A stretch of 64,000 nucleotides of DNA, taken from Spirometra erinaceieuropaei (taxonomy: Eukaryota; Platyhelminthes; Cestoda; Diphyllobothriidea; Diphyllobothriidae). The notes under the pieces were generated by a model that worked only from the letters and a program-made list of their open reading frames with translations, was not told where the DNA came from and searched no databases. Both the position numbers and the translations under genes were made by a program. The stretch is taken from contig CACRXP010000630.1 of the NCBI GenBank assembly GCA_902702965.1, positions 105,119 through 169,118 on the forward strand, read 5' to 3'. Shown one piece after another: positions 14,470 through 25,989 of the stretch; the stretch's first letter is position 1; every line of letters starts with the position of its first letter.

Positions 14470-15763
14470 AAAACCATGTCCGTACCAGTGTCCTGATAGT
14501 TTTACAGCGTGCATGGTTATTTGTAGTAAAGAACTTAAACGTTCAATCCGAGCTGGATCTAACCCACTATCTCTTATCACTCCCACACACCCGCATTTTC
14601 CTCAAATCAACTTCACTGGGAATGTGTTTAGGCTCAATGGTTGACGCGTGGCGAGGACACTGCCTATTGCCTTTAACAGAGGCGCCTGGATCTCAAAGAA
14701 TTGAGAGGTTTAATAAAAAGCATATTGAGCAGGATTTTCTGAAATCTAACCACCACCCCAAAGGAGGACGGAGTTATCCTGTTGGCTGCCATCTACGACC
14801 ATGCACGCTTCTTGGCAGACTCAAGCGTGACCGATTCGTTCTAGTGAGGAAGGTATGAAGTAATGTTATAATATTCAGTACTGTACAGAATAATCTTAAA
14901 ATATATCGGTCACGTCAGGATTTCAGATTCAAACAAGCTTTTTGCTGGCTGCTGGCAAAAAAATAGACCCTGGTAAATGACTGCACATCTAGTAGGAAGG
15001 TTCTCATTGATTTTCGATGTCCTTGAAAGTTCAAACATGGTCTACGGAAAACATGCACAGGGGTATCTTTCCTGCGGCCGTTTGGTAGCAAATTGAACTT
15101 TCTTCAAACTCGATAGTTGGAAAATGGTATTTTTTTGTTTTGAATAACTATACTAATTCGTGCATGATTTTTGACCCGATGTGCTGCTACGCTTGCATTC
15201 AGGACATTCAAACGACAAGCTGTATATTTTCCGCGCGAGGAAAATTATACATCCTCATATGCTATTAATAATGTCATGAAGGGAACACAAAATTTTGCAG
15301 TGGGTCCGTACTATGTTGCCTGCCTCATAAGCATCACTACTAAAGAGGAATGCAATGGTCTATAAATGGGCATTTTGCAGTCTTAAAGATTCGCGTAGTT
15401 TTAACCTTAAAAACGTTAACTACCCTTGCTTTAAGTAGGAGATTTGAAGACGTAAATCACTCTTAAATGAGCACAAGACAGAATATTTTGTGTTTGGTTT
15501 CTCTAAAATATTTTTGAATTTATAGAGGCGTCGAAAATCAACTGGAAAAATGCGTACTAAATAGGTAGTCATTTTTGTCGGCAGTCGTTTTCGCTGGCGG
15601 CCGCAATGAAACTGATTCAAATGCCGGCGTCTTGGAATGATTAAAAAATCTTGAGATTAGGCTCTGCGATTTTTATTATTGCAACCCTTTTTAACTGCTC
15701 AGTTTGAATCAAAAACACTTTTCAGAATTTCGTTTAACACTTCATGAGATGGTACATCCACTG
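14470..15763 (-). mobile_element. Composite fold-back element FB1 with cargo segment
   Basis: The right edge reads ...CATCCACTG followed by TA, the FB terminus (as CAGTGGATG on the minus strand). From 15763 down to about 14900 the minus strand follows the FB arm-centre-arm order, but the second arm stops roughly 120 bp short of its expected end. It then runs into a 400-bp segment (14470-14880) that is not part of other FB copies. The same arrangement recurs in the opposite orientation at 25990-27350. The 400-bp segment holds a plus-strand open frame (14643-14858) ending at AAG/GTATGA, which resembles a splice donor. Of 11 codons that differ from the second copy, 3 are synonymous, so there is no sign of protein-level selection. 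The arms are much more diverged between the two loci than this segment. Confidence 0.6.
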
Positions 15764-16974
15764 TAACTTGTCTGCATTTGTACATTTACGAGTGTTTCTA
15801 TGGCTTATGCCATTAATACGAATGCAAAATTTTACTAATCCAATTGGGGTTAATCTGAATCTCAATTCTTCCGTCGAAGTAATCTGAATAAGACGAGATT
15901 TTGAAGACTACGTTGTTTTTGGAAATGGAGCCTCTTCTTGCTCCCAATTCTAGTTTCTGGATATTCACAACTTAGCAATAGCGCCACAAGGTAATTTTCT
16001 GCTTTACTACGCCCGTACTTCCTCAACCTATGCTAGTATCTCGTAAACAACAGCGAAACCATCGCCAACCGAACGGCTGCTTAAACCTTACGTCAGATAT
16101 TTTCCATGCGATGTAGTTTCAGCTAATACTAATTCGCAGACAAAAAGACCTCGTTTTAATCGTTTAGAAAGCATTTAATATTTGCATAGCCGATTATTGG
16201 CGTCCTGGTATTCAGGGAAGTGTATGCAACCTTAAGTATAGTCAACGAAGACTGTTTGGAATGAGAAAAATAGCTTTTCTTTTGGAGAGAATGATTGTAA
16301 GCGATCGCGGCAGCACATTGACGAAGAAAGTACTGCAGTTTTTTTTCTGCTTTTCTTTTCGTAAACATAGTAGACGGTCAACCTGTAAAATTCCCTTGAA
16401 AATCATTTTCGGAGGTAACGTACTAGAGAATATTTCATATTTGATCAAAAGCATAATCATCCTAGACTTCCGTTGTGGACGCCTTCTGTTTTTGCGAATT
16501 AGGTTTTGCGTCTAAGCGTGCTTCTAAACATAACCTAAACCGTCATCTGCGGAAAACAACGTCCCTATACCCACAACATATTTAATGGCTTTCAAGTTCT
16601 CTCATATTTCGAGGTTTTGATAAAGACAAACTATAGGACTTATCTTTTTATTCATTAGATTTAAAAAGCCGCTGAGGATTCAGTAAAATATTGCGAATGC
16701 GTTGAGATCGAAAGTAATTCGTTGTCGTCAGAAGAAAATGCTAATTTTACAGAGGAAAATTTTCACCAATACAGACAGTAATGTTTATGATCGTATTAGT
16801 TAATCATATTTGGATTTCCTAGGCATTAACCGATATAAGGCATGTGATTTTTTTTGATTTTTACTTCTAAAACATCTGGGACATGCTATCGAGCAAAATC
16901 CTTTTTCAGAATCAAATAACTGTCCGGCTGTTGTTACCGACGGTATCCACCTTGTGCCACGCAACATGATGGGC
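15764..16974. other. Unassigned AT-rich sequence
   Basis: No recognisable gene or repeat. Short frames on both strands at 16156-16515 overlap one another and carry no motif. Confidence 0.45.
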
Positions 16975-17160
16975 AATGGGACGGTGACTTGCGCGCGAAT
17001 TAGCTTATATTATTAGAAGACTTTTGCCATTATCAGCATCGTGCACTCCTCCTTCACCCTCTTGGGCCGCGACAAAACAGAGTCAAGAAGACCGGAGACG
17101 GCATCAGGTGACCGGCGCGGCGTGAACCTGCGCCCAGGCGTACGACTGTGCCCTCATGTG
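16975..17160 (-). repeat. Interspersed repeat X, copy 2 (inverted fragment)
   Basis: The reverse complement matches the 3' half of X: a GTCTTCTTGACTC block, a GGAGG-GAG block (here near 17050-17070), a TATAA-containing box, then CGCGCAAGTCACCGTCC near 16983-17005. It is a short, diverged fragment with no coding content. Confidence 0.55.
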
Positions 17161-19389
17161 CCCTACTTGTTATGGGTGCGGTGCCAAATAGCACCTCCTA
17201 TGCTCTGATCTGGCCTCGATGTTAGTCCAGCTTGCTGACTGATGTTCATGCCACATGTTGCGCAAATTCCTGGGAGATATTTATCCTGGGTGACATTTAG
17301 AAGATCCTTTAAACGTTGCTGCACTTGCGTTGTTCTGTTTACTCACTCGTGTACGTGGACAAACATGATGCAGTCTGAAATAGAAGTTCCCCAGGGACAT
17401 AAATTTTTGCGTTTTTCGTAAAAAGCCATTTCCGGGCAGTGTAATAGTACTGTCAGCACCTCTTTCGCATTTTCGCCCAATTCAAGATTATTAACCTTTC
17501 ATTTGGCGTTTTGGCCGATGTATTTAGACCAGCTGCCGATTCGTAAGGGATTTCTCGTGTATTCGTGCATATAACAGATGTTAGACGACATATTAAATGT
17601 CCATAATGCGACTATCTTGTGTCAGCCTGGAGATTCCAGTGAATATCTGGGCTGAAGAGAGTTAACTCCTTATAAATAATCGTGTGATGTCCATCTGACG
17701 AACAAGCATACTACTATTACTGTAAGCTTATATGATAGCCGCTCTAAGGTATTTCAACGTATGTCTTGCCTACAGGCCTAGACGCATGCTTCGTTAATGC
17801 TTACACGGTTTCACCGGGCACCTACGTGGCTGTCGTCCTCTTTCCGGACCCTGAGGTCCTCGCTAAGTGTTTTTGATGTATAAGCATCGGATAGATATAT
17901 CCATTTCTGTCCCGTAATCAGGCTCGTAATAAAAATATAGCCGTTATTCTCGTCTCCAAATCTAAGGATTAGCCAACGAGAGTGCCATTAGTTTTTGATT
18001 AACGAGGAACACAACATATCTGAGATTTTGATCGTGGTGGTCCCGCACCTACAGGAGCGACTGCAGATAGACTTCAGGCCCAACTACTCTACGATTTCAA
18101 AGTCAGATATGTACACCTAGTTGTTTGACCAGCGTGCGGACATCCAACATCCTTCCGATAGAAGCAAATAAGCGAGTTCCATGAAGCAGTTCAGAAAAAG
18201 AAGACACGGCTGTCCAAGTTCATTCTCTTCGATGGGTGTTTAAAGCGGATGGGTACCGCGTACATTTGCGTTTCTTTAGCTTGAGTAAACTGTACCATCA
18301 CCCCCACCGCCCTTGAAATCAACCACCAGACCATACTGTATGCCACGAACGCGAAGACCCCTAACGCCACTCCAGTATCATTAGAGATTGATGTTCATAA
18401 TGCCTGTAAGAATGGTATCGGCGCAACCAGCCTCCAGTAATATCTTCCCATATTAACACGCCCATTTTCAGGCTGCGGATTTCCTACTAAACCCTTAAGC
18501 ATTTAAATATTGAACCTCACCCGTATAATCATACACCATTGTCATTAAATTTCACATCCTATAAATAGAAGTAAATCTCTTCCCTGTTGTCATATAAGCT
18601 TGTCGTGTCTTCTTTCACTGCGGTTTTATGGCCTACGCCGTGTAAAAGTTCCCAGTTTTTCTACGACACTTAGTACTGTAAGCCCATTTCAATAAAGTTC
18701 ATTTTTATTTCGTTGGCTTTTTAAATATTTCCGTGTATGCTTCGTCCACTTCGGCGTCTGCAATATTTACGTTGTCGAAATGGGCGGCAACTTTGGATAT
18801 AGTCTGCGTTGGTATAGCATTACATGATAGTGTATTGTACTAAAAGCGTTTGAGCCGGCAGAGAAATTTCATTGCCGGCAATTTTAACTAGAGACTCTGT
18901 TTATGTATGAAGAGCAATATTAGTCGTCAGATTATTCTCTAGACAAGGGACCATGAAACTGCGTGACTGATGGGTACAATCACTAACTGCAGCTGGTCGC
19001 CTGACTTGAAAAACGACGGTACTAGCGGCCTACCTTCCGTGTATTACTTTTCTAACTTTTCATATCAACCTGACCGGTTATACACTTGTCGTTGTAATTT
19101 ATAACTGGGTTATGAGCGCCAAGTTGGACAATCCTGTAGCCCCAATGAGCAAGTTCCATGTTACATTCTTGAACATGTGATTTCTTATGAGTGACAGCAA
19201 ACAGGCTGGCCGGAAAGTTTGATATTATTAAGAAAAAACAAGACAAGAAAAGTAAACGTTATGACAATTTTGTAGCGGCTACGTTTATAGCATGACTGCA
19301 CGGGATCCTCTTTCAGGATCGATTTTTACCACCGCCGTTACTTGCCATGACAGTAAACAGGATAATAAGGGAGAACAGAAGAGGGGAGT
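17161..19389. other. Unassigned sequence
   Basis: I see no gene, RNA or repeat that matches other parts of the window. All six frames are broken by frequent stops. It could be intergenic or intronic. Confidence 0.45.
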
Positions 19390-19970
19390 AAGTGCTCGAA
19401 CCCCACATACCGTCAACAACAGAAAAGATTAATCTGCCCCAACGGAAGAACTTCCCTCCTGAACCTGACTTCGTCTTCCATGTACTTCAAACTGGGACAC
19501 ACGAACGCACTGTCCCGGAGGAGGGACGATGCTGGCCGCCAACTCAGGTGGATGCCACTTCCGTACGGCGGACAACCACCGCCGCCGCCGCCAACAGCAA
19601 CTTGTTCCTACCCCCTCATTTAGCAAATTGGCCCTCGTCGGTAGCCACCTCCAAATGTCAGGTTTGATGAACGCCCTTGGTTCTTGAACGCAGCCAGACA
19701 GAATGGATTCCGGGGGCAGGAGTCGGGGCAGGCGCAAAGATGTGTGGGGTGAGGCGGCGAGGGGACCGCAACCTGCATACGCGGCACAGGCTGCGTGAAG
19801 GGCTTGTGGGGAGGGCGGGGGAAAGGAGGGCCAGGAGAGACGATTGTGGTTGTGGCGGCGGCAGCGGCAGCGGCGGTGGCGGTGGCGGTGCATGTGAAAG
19901 GGTGAAGTGCCTGAGTCTCTCCAGCCAGGGCGAAAACGGTGCGCGTGTGTGCGGTGCGTAAGTGCAAACT
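19390..19970. other. GC-rich, triplet-rich island
   Basis: A sharp rise in G+C inside AT-rich flanks, with short CCG/GGC runs near 19575-19590 and 19855-19890. Because stop codons are AT-rich, long frames are open on both strands: minus 19429-19893 (about 154 codons) and minus 19658-20059 (about 133 codons). Their translations are low-complexity His/Arg/Pro/Ala strings without a domain, so I read them as compositional artefacts. The island could be a promoter-proximal GC island, a 5' exon of an unseen gene or a GC-rich repeat. I found no second copy in the window. Confidence 0.5.
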
Positions 19971-20479
19971 GTCAAAAATGTCACTGCCTGATTCTGAAAG
20001 GCTACAGGCGTGTGTAGTGGGTCATAGAAGGACCCCGAGGCCTGCCAAGGGAGGGACAATACTAAAATCCCTACCGTTACAAATTTGCTACTGAGTCAAC
20101 TCCTTCCATTATATTTAAACTTGTAAAAATAAGTGAAGATTCCAGGCGGGACACTATTTCGTCTCCAGTTTCCCACACCAGATAACAGAAGGCAAACAAC
20201 AGATGAAAAGGAGCAAAATGTTGCAAACCGCACGTGCCATCGTACGTCAGGCCTCTCAGGAATCCCAAAGTGCAGTTTTATTTGGCTGGAGACAAGCTGA
20301 TTTTTGATGAGAGTAGTAAATTTTCCTGCTGTTTTGTCATCAACAATAGACATATTGTTAAATGAAACAAACAAGCAGGTGTGAAAGTTGACTTCAAGAG
20401 TTGCAGGCAGTTTTCCCATCTATCGTATCAGCGGGACGTGGCAGTTCACATACTTGAGCCTAAGGACTTTAAGAACATA
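19971..20479. other. Unassigned; minus-strand frame of 107 codons
   Basis: A minus-strand frame (20096-20419) is open for 107 codons from an ATG. Its translation shows no recognised motif and has a hydrophobic stretch in its second half (FATFCSFSSVVCLLLSG). It could be an exon or chance. No splice or polyadenylation context decides it. Confidence 0.25.
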
Positions 20480-21310
20480 CAGTAGGTGGGCTAACTCATG
20501 AAATGTCAACAGAAATACCAAAATGCGTTTCTGCTTCGAAAAGATCAATTAAGTAGGGTTGTAAAACCAAGCATCGTGCAGCATAATTCTATAATGATTC
20601 AGTTAACCCAGAGCGCCGTCTTTCGAGCAAACTTCTTTTTAGCTGTATCCAAGACCATACTCCGTAAAAATGACTACTTAACTAGCATGGATTTTTTCCT
20701 TTATTTTCGATGCCCCTAAAGATTCAATTATAGTTCGTGGAAAGCATGCATAAAATATTCTTTCTTTTGATCGTTCGGTAAAAAATTACGTCTTCTTCCA
20801 ATTTTACACTCGACGGAAGGGCACAATTCAGTCTTAAAAAGTTTCTTATTGTGAGATTTTTTAATACCGTGAAATGACCCTTCATAAAACGTCACGTCTC
20901 TGCATTTACCAATGGGGCTTGTAAAGTTAACAATGTAGCTCAAATCCACTGCTTAATTTTATGAACCCTATATGGTCCTCCTGTGCTGTCGCAGAGAAAT
21001 GTATGGTTTACCGTAAGCCGAAATTATACGGCTGGTAGTTTGGGAACTCCGAATGCATGTTTTCCGTGAAATATAACTGAATCTTTAAGGGCATCGAAAA
21101 TCATTGAAAAAAATCCATGTTAGTTAAGCAGTCATTTTTACGGAGTATGGTCTTGGATACAGCCAAAAGGAAATTTGATCGAAAGCCGGCGTCCTGGGGT
21201 AACTGAATTATCATGGAATTATGCTGCACGACCCTATTTAATTAATCTTTTCGAAACGGAAACGCATTTCGGAATTTCTGTAGGGATTTCATGAGTTAGC
21301 CCACTTACTG
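20480..21310 (+). mobile_element. Fold-back DNA element FB2 (subfamily A)
   Basis: Starts TA/CAGTAGGTGGGCTAACTCAT and ends ATGAGTTAGCCCACTTACTG/TA. The CAGT termini and TA flanks are those of Tc1/mariner-type insertions. The two ends are long imperfect inverted repeats: the left arm is echoed in reverse complement by the right arm for several hundred bp, including the AAGATCAATTAAGTAGGG / CCTATTTAATTAATCTT blocks. The centre is asymmetric and carries no transposase frame. At 831 bp it is one of the shorter copies. It is a non-autonomous element whose transcript would fold into a long hairpin. It has the same orientation of its centre as FB10. Confidence 0.8.
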
Positions 21311-23982
21311 TATCTCAGACAGAAACGATATGAAAATTTTTGTTGAACTTCTCATTAGCTAAGCATTGAACACTCTAATGTCGAACTTAAACGATAGAAC
21401 AGTAAGTTAAAAATTATTTGAACTGACTAAAGTCGCGGAAGAAGGAGAAGGGACGCCGCTGGTACGGCTTAAACAAAATCCAGATATTTAATGTACACGA
21501 AAACTGTTCACTGTGGTCTATATTGTCGTCAATGCTACTGCGTTCCAGGTAGCTCGATGTGAAGTGCTGCAGATTTTGTCATGTATTCAAACTCAGGCCG
21601 GTTTTGACGAATTACCGTTTAGCTAAACGTGGTATAGGCGTCTGTTCCAGAGAGGGAGAAGGATATCAACCATAGGGGTACCCATTTATCTTATCCTCTG
21701 AAGCTTTAAATAAGCATCGAAACTTCCGAAACTCTAGCACAATGCCCGAAATTACTTTTAGATGAAAAATAACGTTTCAAAGAGGACAACTAAGGACAAC
21801 TGTGGAAAGTCATTAATTGTCAGTTAACTCACCATCAGAATGATCCCGCCTCACAGATAATGATTCCGACTAATGACACAGATCCGCCTTCTAAGAATCC
21901 TACTTGCATCTTGTGCCAAAGCTTGTGAGCCGGAAATAAGGGAATATAAGATTTCGGTAAAGGCAGGACATGTGACTTGGGTAGGTTTACTACCGAGAAC
22001 TATCTACTGTATTTGCATAAGTAGGCGTTTCTTGGCACAGGTTTTGTTCGGAGACCAGCCACGCTCCTCGACGTCTCTAGCCCCTGCAGGATGCCATTTT
22101 TTGAACTCAACCCAACATTTCTAAAAGTCAGCGGCATCCTGACAACACAGTGGGCAGAGTACTCTAGCGGGCTTTAAGAGCTTGGTAGTCTGCTTCTGCC
22201 ATTTAATAAGGCGATTTTCTTCGACAATTTGCTCTATTCTGCATCTGAAGTATCAAAAAAAGCTCCCTTAAATCTATGCCCCACCATCAGTTCGTCAGTG
22301 AGCCTAAACACTTGCATGTAATGACTACCGTAAATTCTTCAAATTCGAATGATAAGATCAAAAATATTGTTTTTGCAAAAAGAGACATGTAACAGGCTTT
22401 TAGAAACCCCTCCTCTGAAAATGGATTGGTTCGTATCGAAACCCATTTTCCAGAAAAAATGCTTGTACACGTAATGAAGTCAGTGCGGTTGTCTAGTTGG
22501 ATTGTCAGCTAATATGACTATTGAATCATAACAAAAGTCCGTTTTATGTTTTTCGGTACTGAGGCACTTCCTATTGAAAGCACTTTTGGAGATATTAGCT
22601 AATATTCCACAAACATTAGCAGTGCTTTGTAATATGGACGACTATAAATCAGTCGATTAGAAGTTTTGATGAAAGTACGCTATTTTACCGAAAGATAAGG
22701 TCCATTTTATCTTAGATTTTCAAAATTGTCTGTCTCATTAGCAGTCGTGTTTCACGGCTTTCGGAAGAACACTTTGAGCAGAATAGGGGTTAGATCCAAT
22801 TACAAACAGCGACCTCTCTGCCACGAGACAACTTCGGAATGTCAAATGCCCAATTACTGATTTAATGCATTACTGTCGAACGGCTGTGCTGATTACCAAA
22901 TATCCCGATGTCTGACTGCATTCGAGGCCTAATTGGTGAACGTACTGCATTTGCGCAAGAGAACACCCACGCGGATCGTGGAACACATGCTGACAGTGAG
23001 CCTCAGATGGTCTGTATAACTGACATCGCGTCCAGGCAGATTCCTTCGCATGCCACACGTAACTCAAAAATATGCAGATGTGATCAGAAGAGTCATCACT
23101 TTGTCAGTCTCAGTTAGAAAGTGCCCATTTATTAATCGGTTTACACTTAGACCTAAAATGCTTGCTGCTTCTTTCGCAAAACAGAAGGACTCCCCACCAT
23201 AAGGCACTTACTATTCAAATGTGCCATTTTTATGTAAAGATTGTTCGGCGTGCAGATAAAGTTCGGACTTGGTTACAGATCCATCCTTGATTCCGCGAAT
23301 TTTTGTTGTTTAATTCGCGGCTCTAGTAATACCTTCACTGGTTTTGATTGAATCAAAAATAGAACAAACTAATCCTAACCATTGCATTCGGACCCAATTT
23401 TAGCCTCTGCTCATTTGCACAACGCTGGAGGTATGACTTCTTAATTACCCAAATGTCACTTCGGCGGAAAGGGCCTACGTCTGGCTGACAAAAATGGACA
23501 ATAAACAAAACTTGGATCCACCACAATACCAGACCGACATTTGATTCGTTACCCTTTGCACGTTTGCTGCTTCTCTTTGATGGAAACCGCTAATGAGCAG
23601 ATACGTTAACGCCCGCAGTAGGCATGACTCCGGACAAGCGACGGTCGGTAGAATACCATTACAAAGAACGCGCCGAATAACCTTTCTCCGTCATGTTTCA
23701 TGTATTTGCTTTTAGGCCGCCAAATTTAGGATATAGACTGACCTAAATGGAAGCACCACGAATTATGAAAAATAAAAATTATGAACCAACATGACTGCTT
23801 TTCTCATTTTTTGAGGTCACCTTTCCCGTCGATTCAAAGAGCGAAAATAAGTCGAATGGAAAATAACTTTCTCGTTAGAAATAACAAGAATCCAAAGAAA
23901 CACGTTGCAGCGATGAGGGAGGGAGTCAAATAAATTGAAAAAGAGCCCGATTTAAAATCAGTTGATATGAATTGGCCGGCTC
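21311..23982. other. Unassigned sequence
   Basis: No recognisable gene. An imperfect hairpin lies at about 22415-22455: GAAAATGG-ATTGGTTCG and TCGAAAC-CCATTTTC around a TA centre. A minus/plus overlapping pair of short frames at 22870-23117 has no motif. Confidence 0.45.
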
Positions 23983-24183
23983 CTACGTCCTGGCCTTAGG
24001 CGAACTGATGCTAGAACTTTCTCGTTGGAGCAAAGAGTGTAGTTCTAGGAATGCTCTGCCCGGGAACGACAATGAAGGATTCTTGTTCGCTAAGGTGAAA
24101 GGTTCACTCGTTTGAGCACTTAAGCAAGCACAAAGAACCATCATCAGAGTCAATGATAACAACGGCAAGTGCGCAGTCTTCAT
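23983..24183 (-). CDS. Candidate small secreted peptide precursor
   Basis: An ATG-to-TAG frame of 66 codons. The N-terminus is a textbook signal peptide: one Lys at residue 2, a hydrophobic core over about residues 6-21 (LPLLSLTLMMVLCACL) and a small-residue LSA site just before Gln24. The remaining mature part of about 43 residues has no cysteine. It contains single basic residues and a Phe-Pro-Gly-Arg stretch (residues 42-45), which could be a Gly-Arg amidation/cleavage site as in prohormones, though no dibasic sites are present. An A lies at position -3 of the ATG. I found no clear TATA box or AATAAA. I do not recognise the family. It could be a one-exon secreted peptide, the 5' exon of a longer secreted protein, or chance. 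The element FB3 lies about 220 bp upstream of its start. Confidence 0.35.
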   Translation of the reverse strand: MKTAHLPLLSLTLMMVLCACLSAQTSEPFTLANKNPSLSFPGRAFLELHSLLQRESSSISSPKART

Positions 24184-24406
24184 AATGGTTAGTATTCCCA
24201 CCTAACTTAGAAACTGCATATTCGCAGGTTTTATTTCCGTAAAGTGTCCTTCCAGCTAATGCACTAATAACCATAAAATGGCCGACTAACGAGAAATTAT
24301 TTTTTATTTGAACGCTTGCTTTACTAGCCTAGCATTTCGGTTCATAACAGAAGTGCTGGCAGAAAAAGCAACATTTGTGGGAGGCCGCTTTTAAGCGGTC
24401 GAATTA

Positions 24407-25392
24407 CAGTGCGTGAGCGATATCATGAAATGTAGGCCAAAATTCTGGAATGTATTTCCGATTAGGAAGGCTTACTTAAGTGAGGTTAGTGTATTGATTA
24501 TTATTCAGCATAATCCTATAGCATTTCGGACTTGCCAGGATGTCGGCTTTTGAATGCACTTCCTTTTGACCTTCTGCGGAAATCCCACTCGGAGAAAAAT
24601 GACTGCTTAAGTAACATGCATTTTTCCTATAGATTTCCGGTGGTCTCATAAATTCAAGTATATTTTACGGAAAACATGCAAAAAATATGCTTTCCTCTAT
24701 TCCTTTGGTAGGAACTCACATTGTCTTAACATTTAATGCCCAAAGAAAGTTTATATTTTGGTTTTAAAAAAGTTTCTAATTATGAGATTTTTAAGACCGT
24801 GCGATGTTCATGCATGCAAGACCGCGCATGCCCGTTTACTAATGCTCCTCATGAAATGTACATCACAGTCCGGATCCACTGCAAAATTTCGTGAACTCTA
24901 TGTGGAGTATTTTTAAAGACATAGAGAAATATATGATTTTCCCTATGCGCAAAGCGTGCACTTTGTAGACTGAAATTGCTAAACGCTGATGCAATGGCAG
25001 ATCAGGCTAAAAAATATTCGGGAATTGGGAAGCTTCTTTGAAACCAAAATATACACCTTCTTCGGGCATACAATATGAAGACAATGTGAGCTCCTACCAA
25101 ATGAGTAGAAGAAAGCATACTTTGTGCGTGTTCTCCGTAAAATATATTTGAATTCATAAGACCATCGAAAAGCAATTGAAAAAATTTATGCTACTTAAGT
25201 AGCCACTTGTTACCGAGTGTGCTTTCTGCAGGTCAAAAAGTGCATTCAAAAGCCGACATCCTTGCAAGTCCGAAATGGTACAGGATTATGCTGCATGATA
25301 ATCAGTATAACAACCGCACTTGAGTAATCCTGCCTAATCGGAAACGCATTCAAGAATTTTGGCCTACATTTCATGAGATCGGTCACGCACTG
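24407..25392. mobile_element. Fold-back DNA element FB3 (subfamily B)
   Basis: Bounded by TA/CAGTGCGTGAGCGATATCAT on the left and a matching reverse complement ending GGTCACGCACTG/TA on the right. Arms pair over about 430 bp: ATGAAATGTAGGCCAAAATT appears at both ends in opposite orientation, as do the GCAGCATAATCCT and GGATGTCGGCTTTTGAATGC blocks. This 986-bp copy is the best-preserved subfamily B member. The terminal 20 bp differ from subfamily A, but the internal arm plan is shared. The centre has no coding capacity. A short palindrome (CCGCTTTTAAGCGG) sits just outside its left end. Confidence 0.8.
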
Positions 25393-25989
25393 TAATAGTA
25401 GCAGGCACTTAAAGCCGAATTAACAACTGCCGAGCAGGCTTAATGTATGCCCAAACATATTGACAACCGCAACAGTTACTAATGCCTGCTCACACGCTGT
25501 CCATCCGCTGCTCTCCGGCACTCTGGGCAGGTAAGTTGTCCAGGCCGAAATCTGAGGTTGGAGAAAAATGGCGGAGGTGAATGAAACAATGCATTGAATC
25601 TTAACCTGTAAACAAATATTCCAACTGCTACTAATTCGTGCTGTGGCCTTTTCATGTTCGGATTTCTGTATCAATGAACTCATCGAACGAGCTGAATTCA
25701 TTCATTTCAACGCAAGTGCAACAGTCTGGGTTCAGACTAACTTCCTATTCACCTGCAATGCTGCTGCTTTGCCCCAGCTAACCCTAATGTGGTAAACGGG
25801 AAATTTTCACCGCGCGTAAAACAAACGAGATTCCAGAGGCTGAATCCTCTTCTTTCCAAATGAAATTCTGAACTCATTTAATGTCTTATAGATAACGCGA
25901 TGAAACTACATAAACAGTGCCCGGCGAGTTTTTTAATGTCTCATGCTGGATCAAAATAGATTATTCAGAATCCGCCAAAACACATATTA
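25393..25989. other. Unassigned spacer between fold-back elements
   Basis: About 600 bp between FB3 and FB4. A minus-strand frame of about 93 codons (25420-25701) carries no recognised motif. No other feature was seen. Confidence 0.4.

Noticed and set aside
14401..14586. Minus-strand frame in the cargo segment as a gene
   Set aside because: The equivalent frame in the second copy is not kept past about 120 bp, and no motif was found.
19429..20059. 154- and 133-codon minus-strand frames in the GC island
   Set aside because: Low-complexity His/Arg/Pro/Ala translation, several frames open at once; explained by high GC content.
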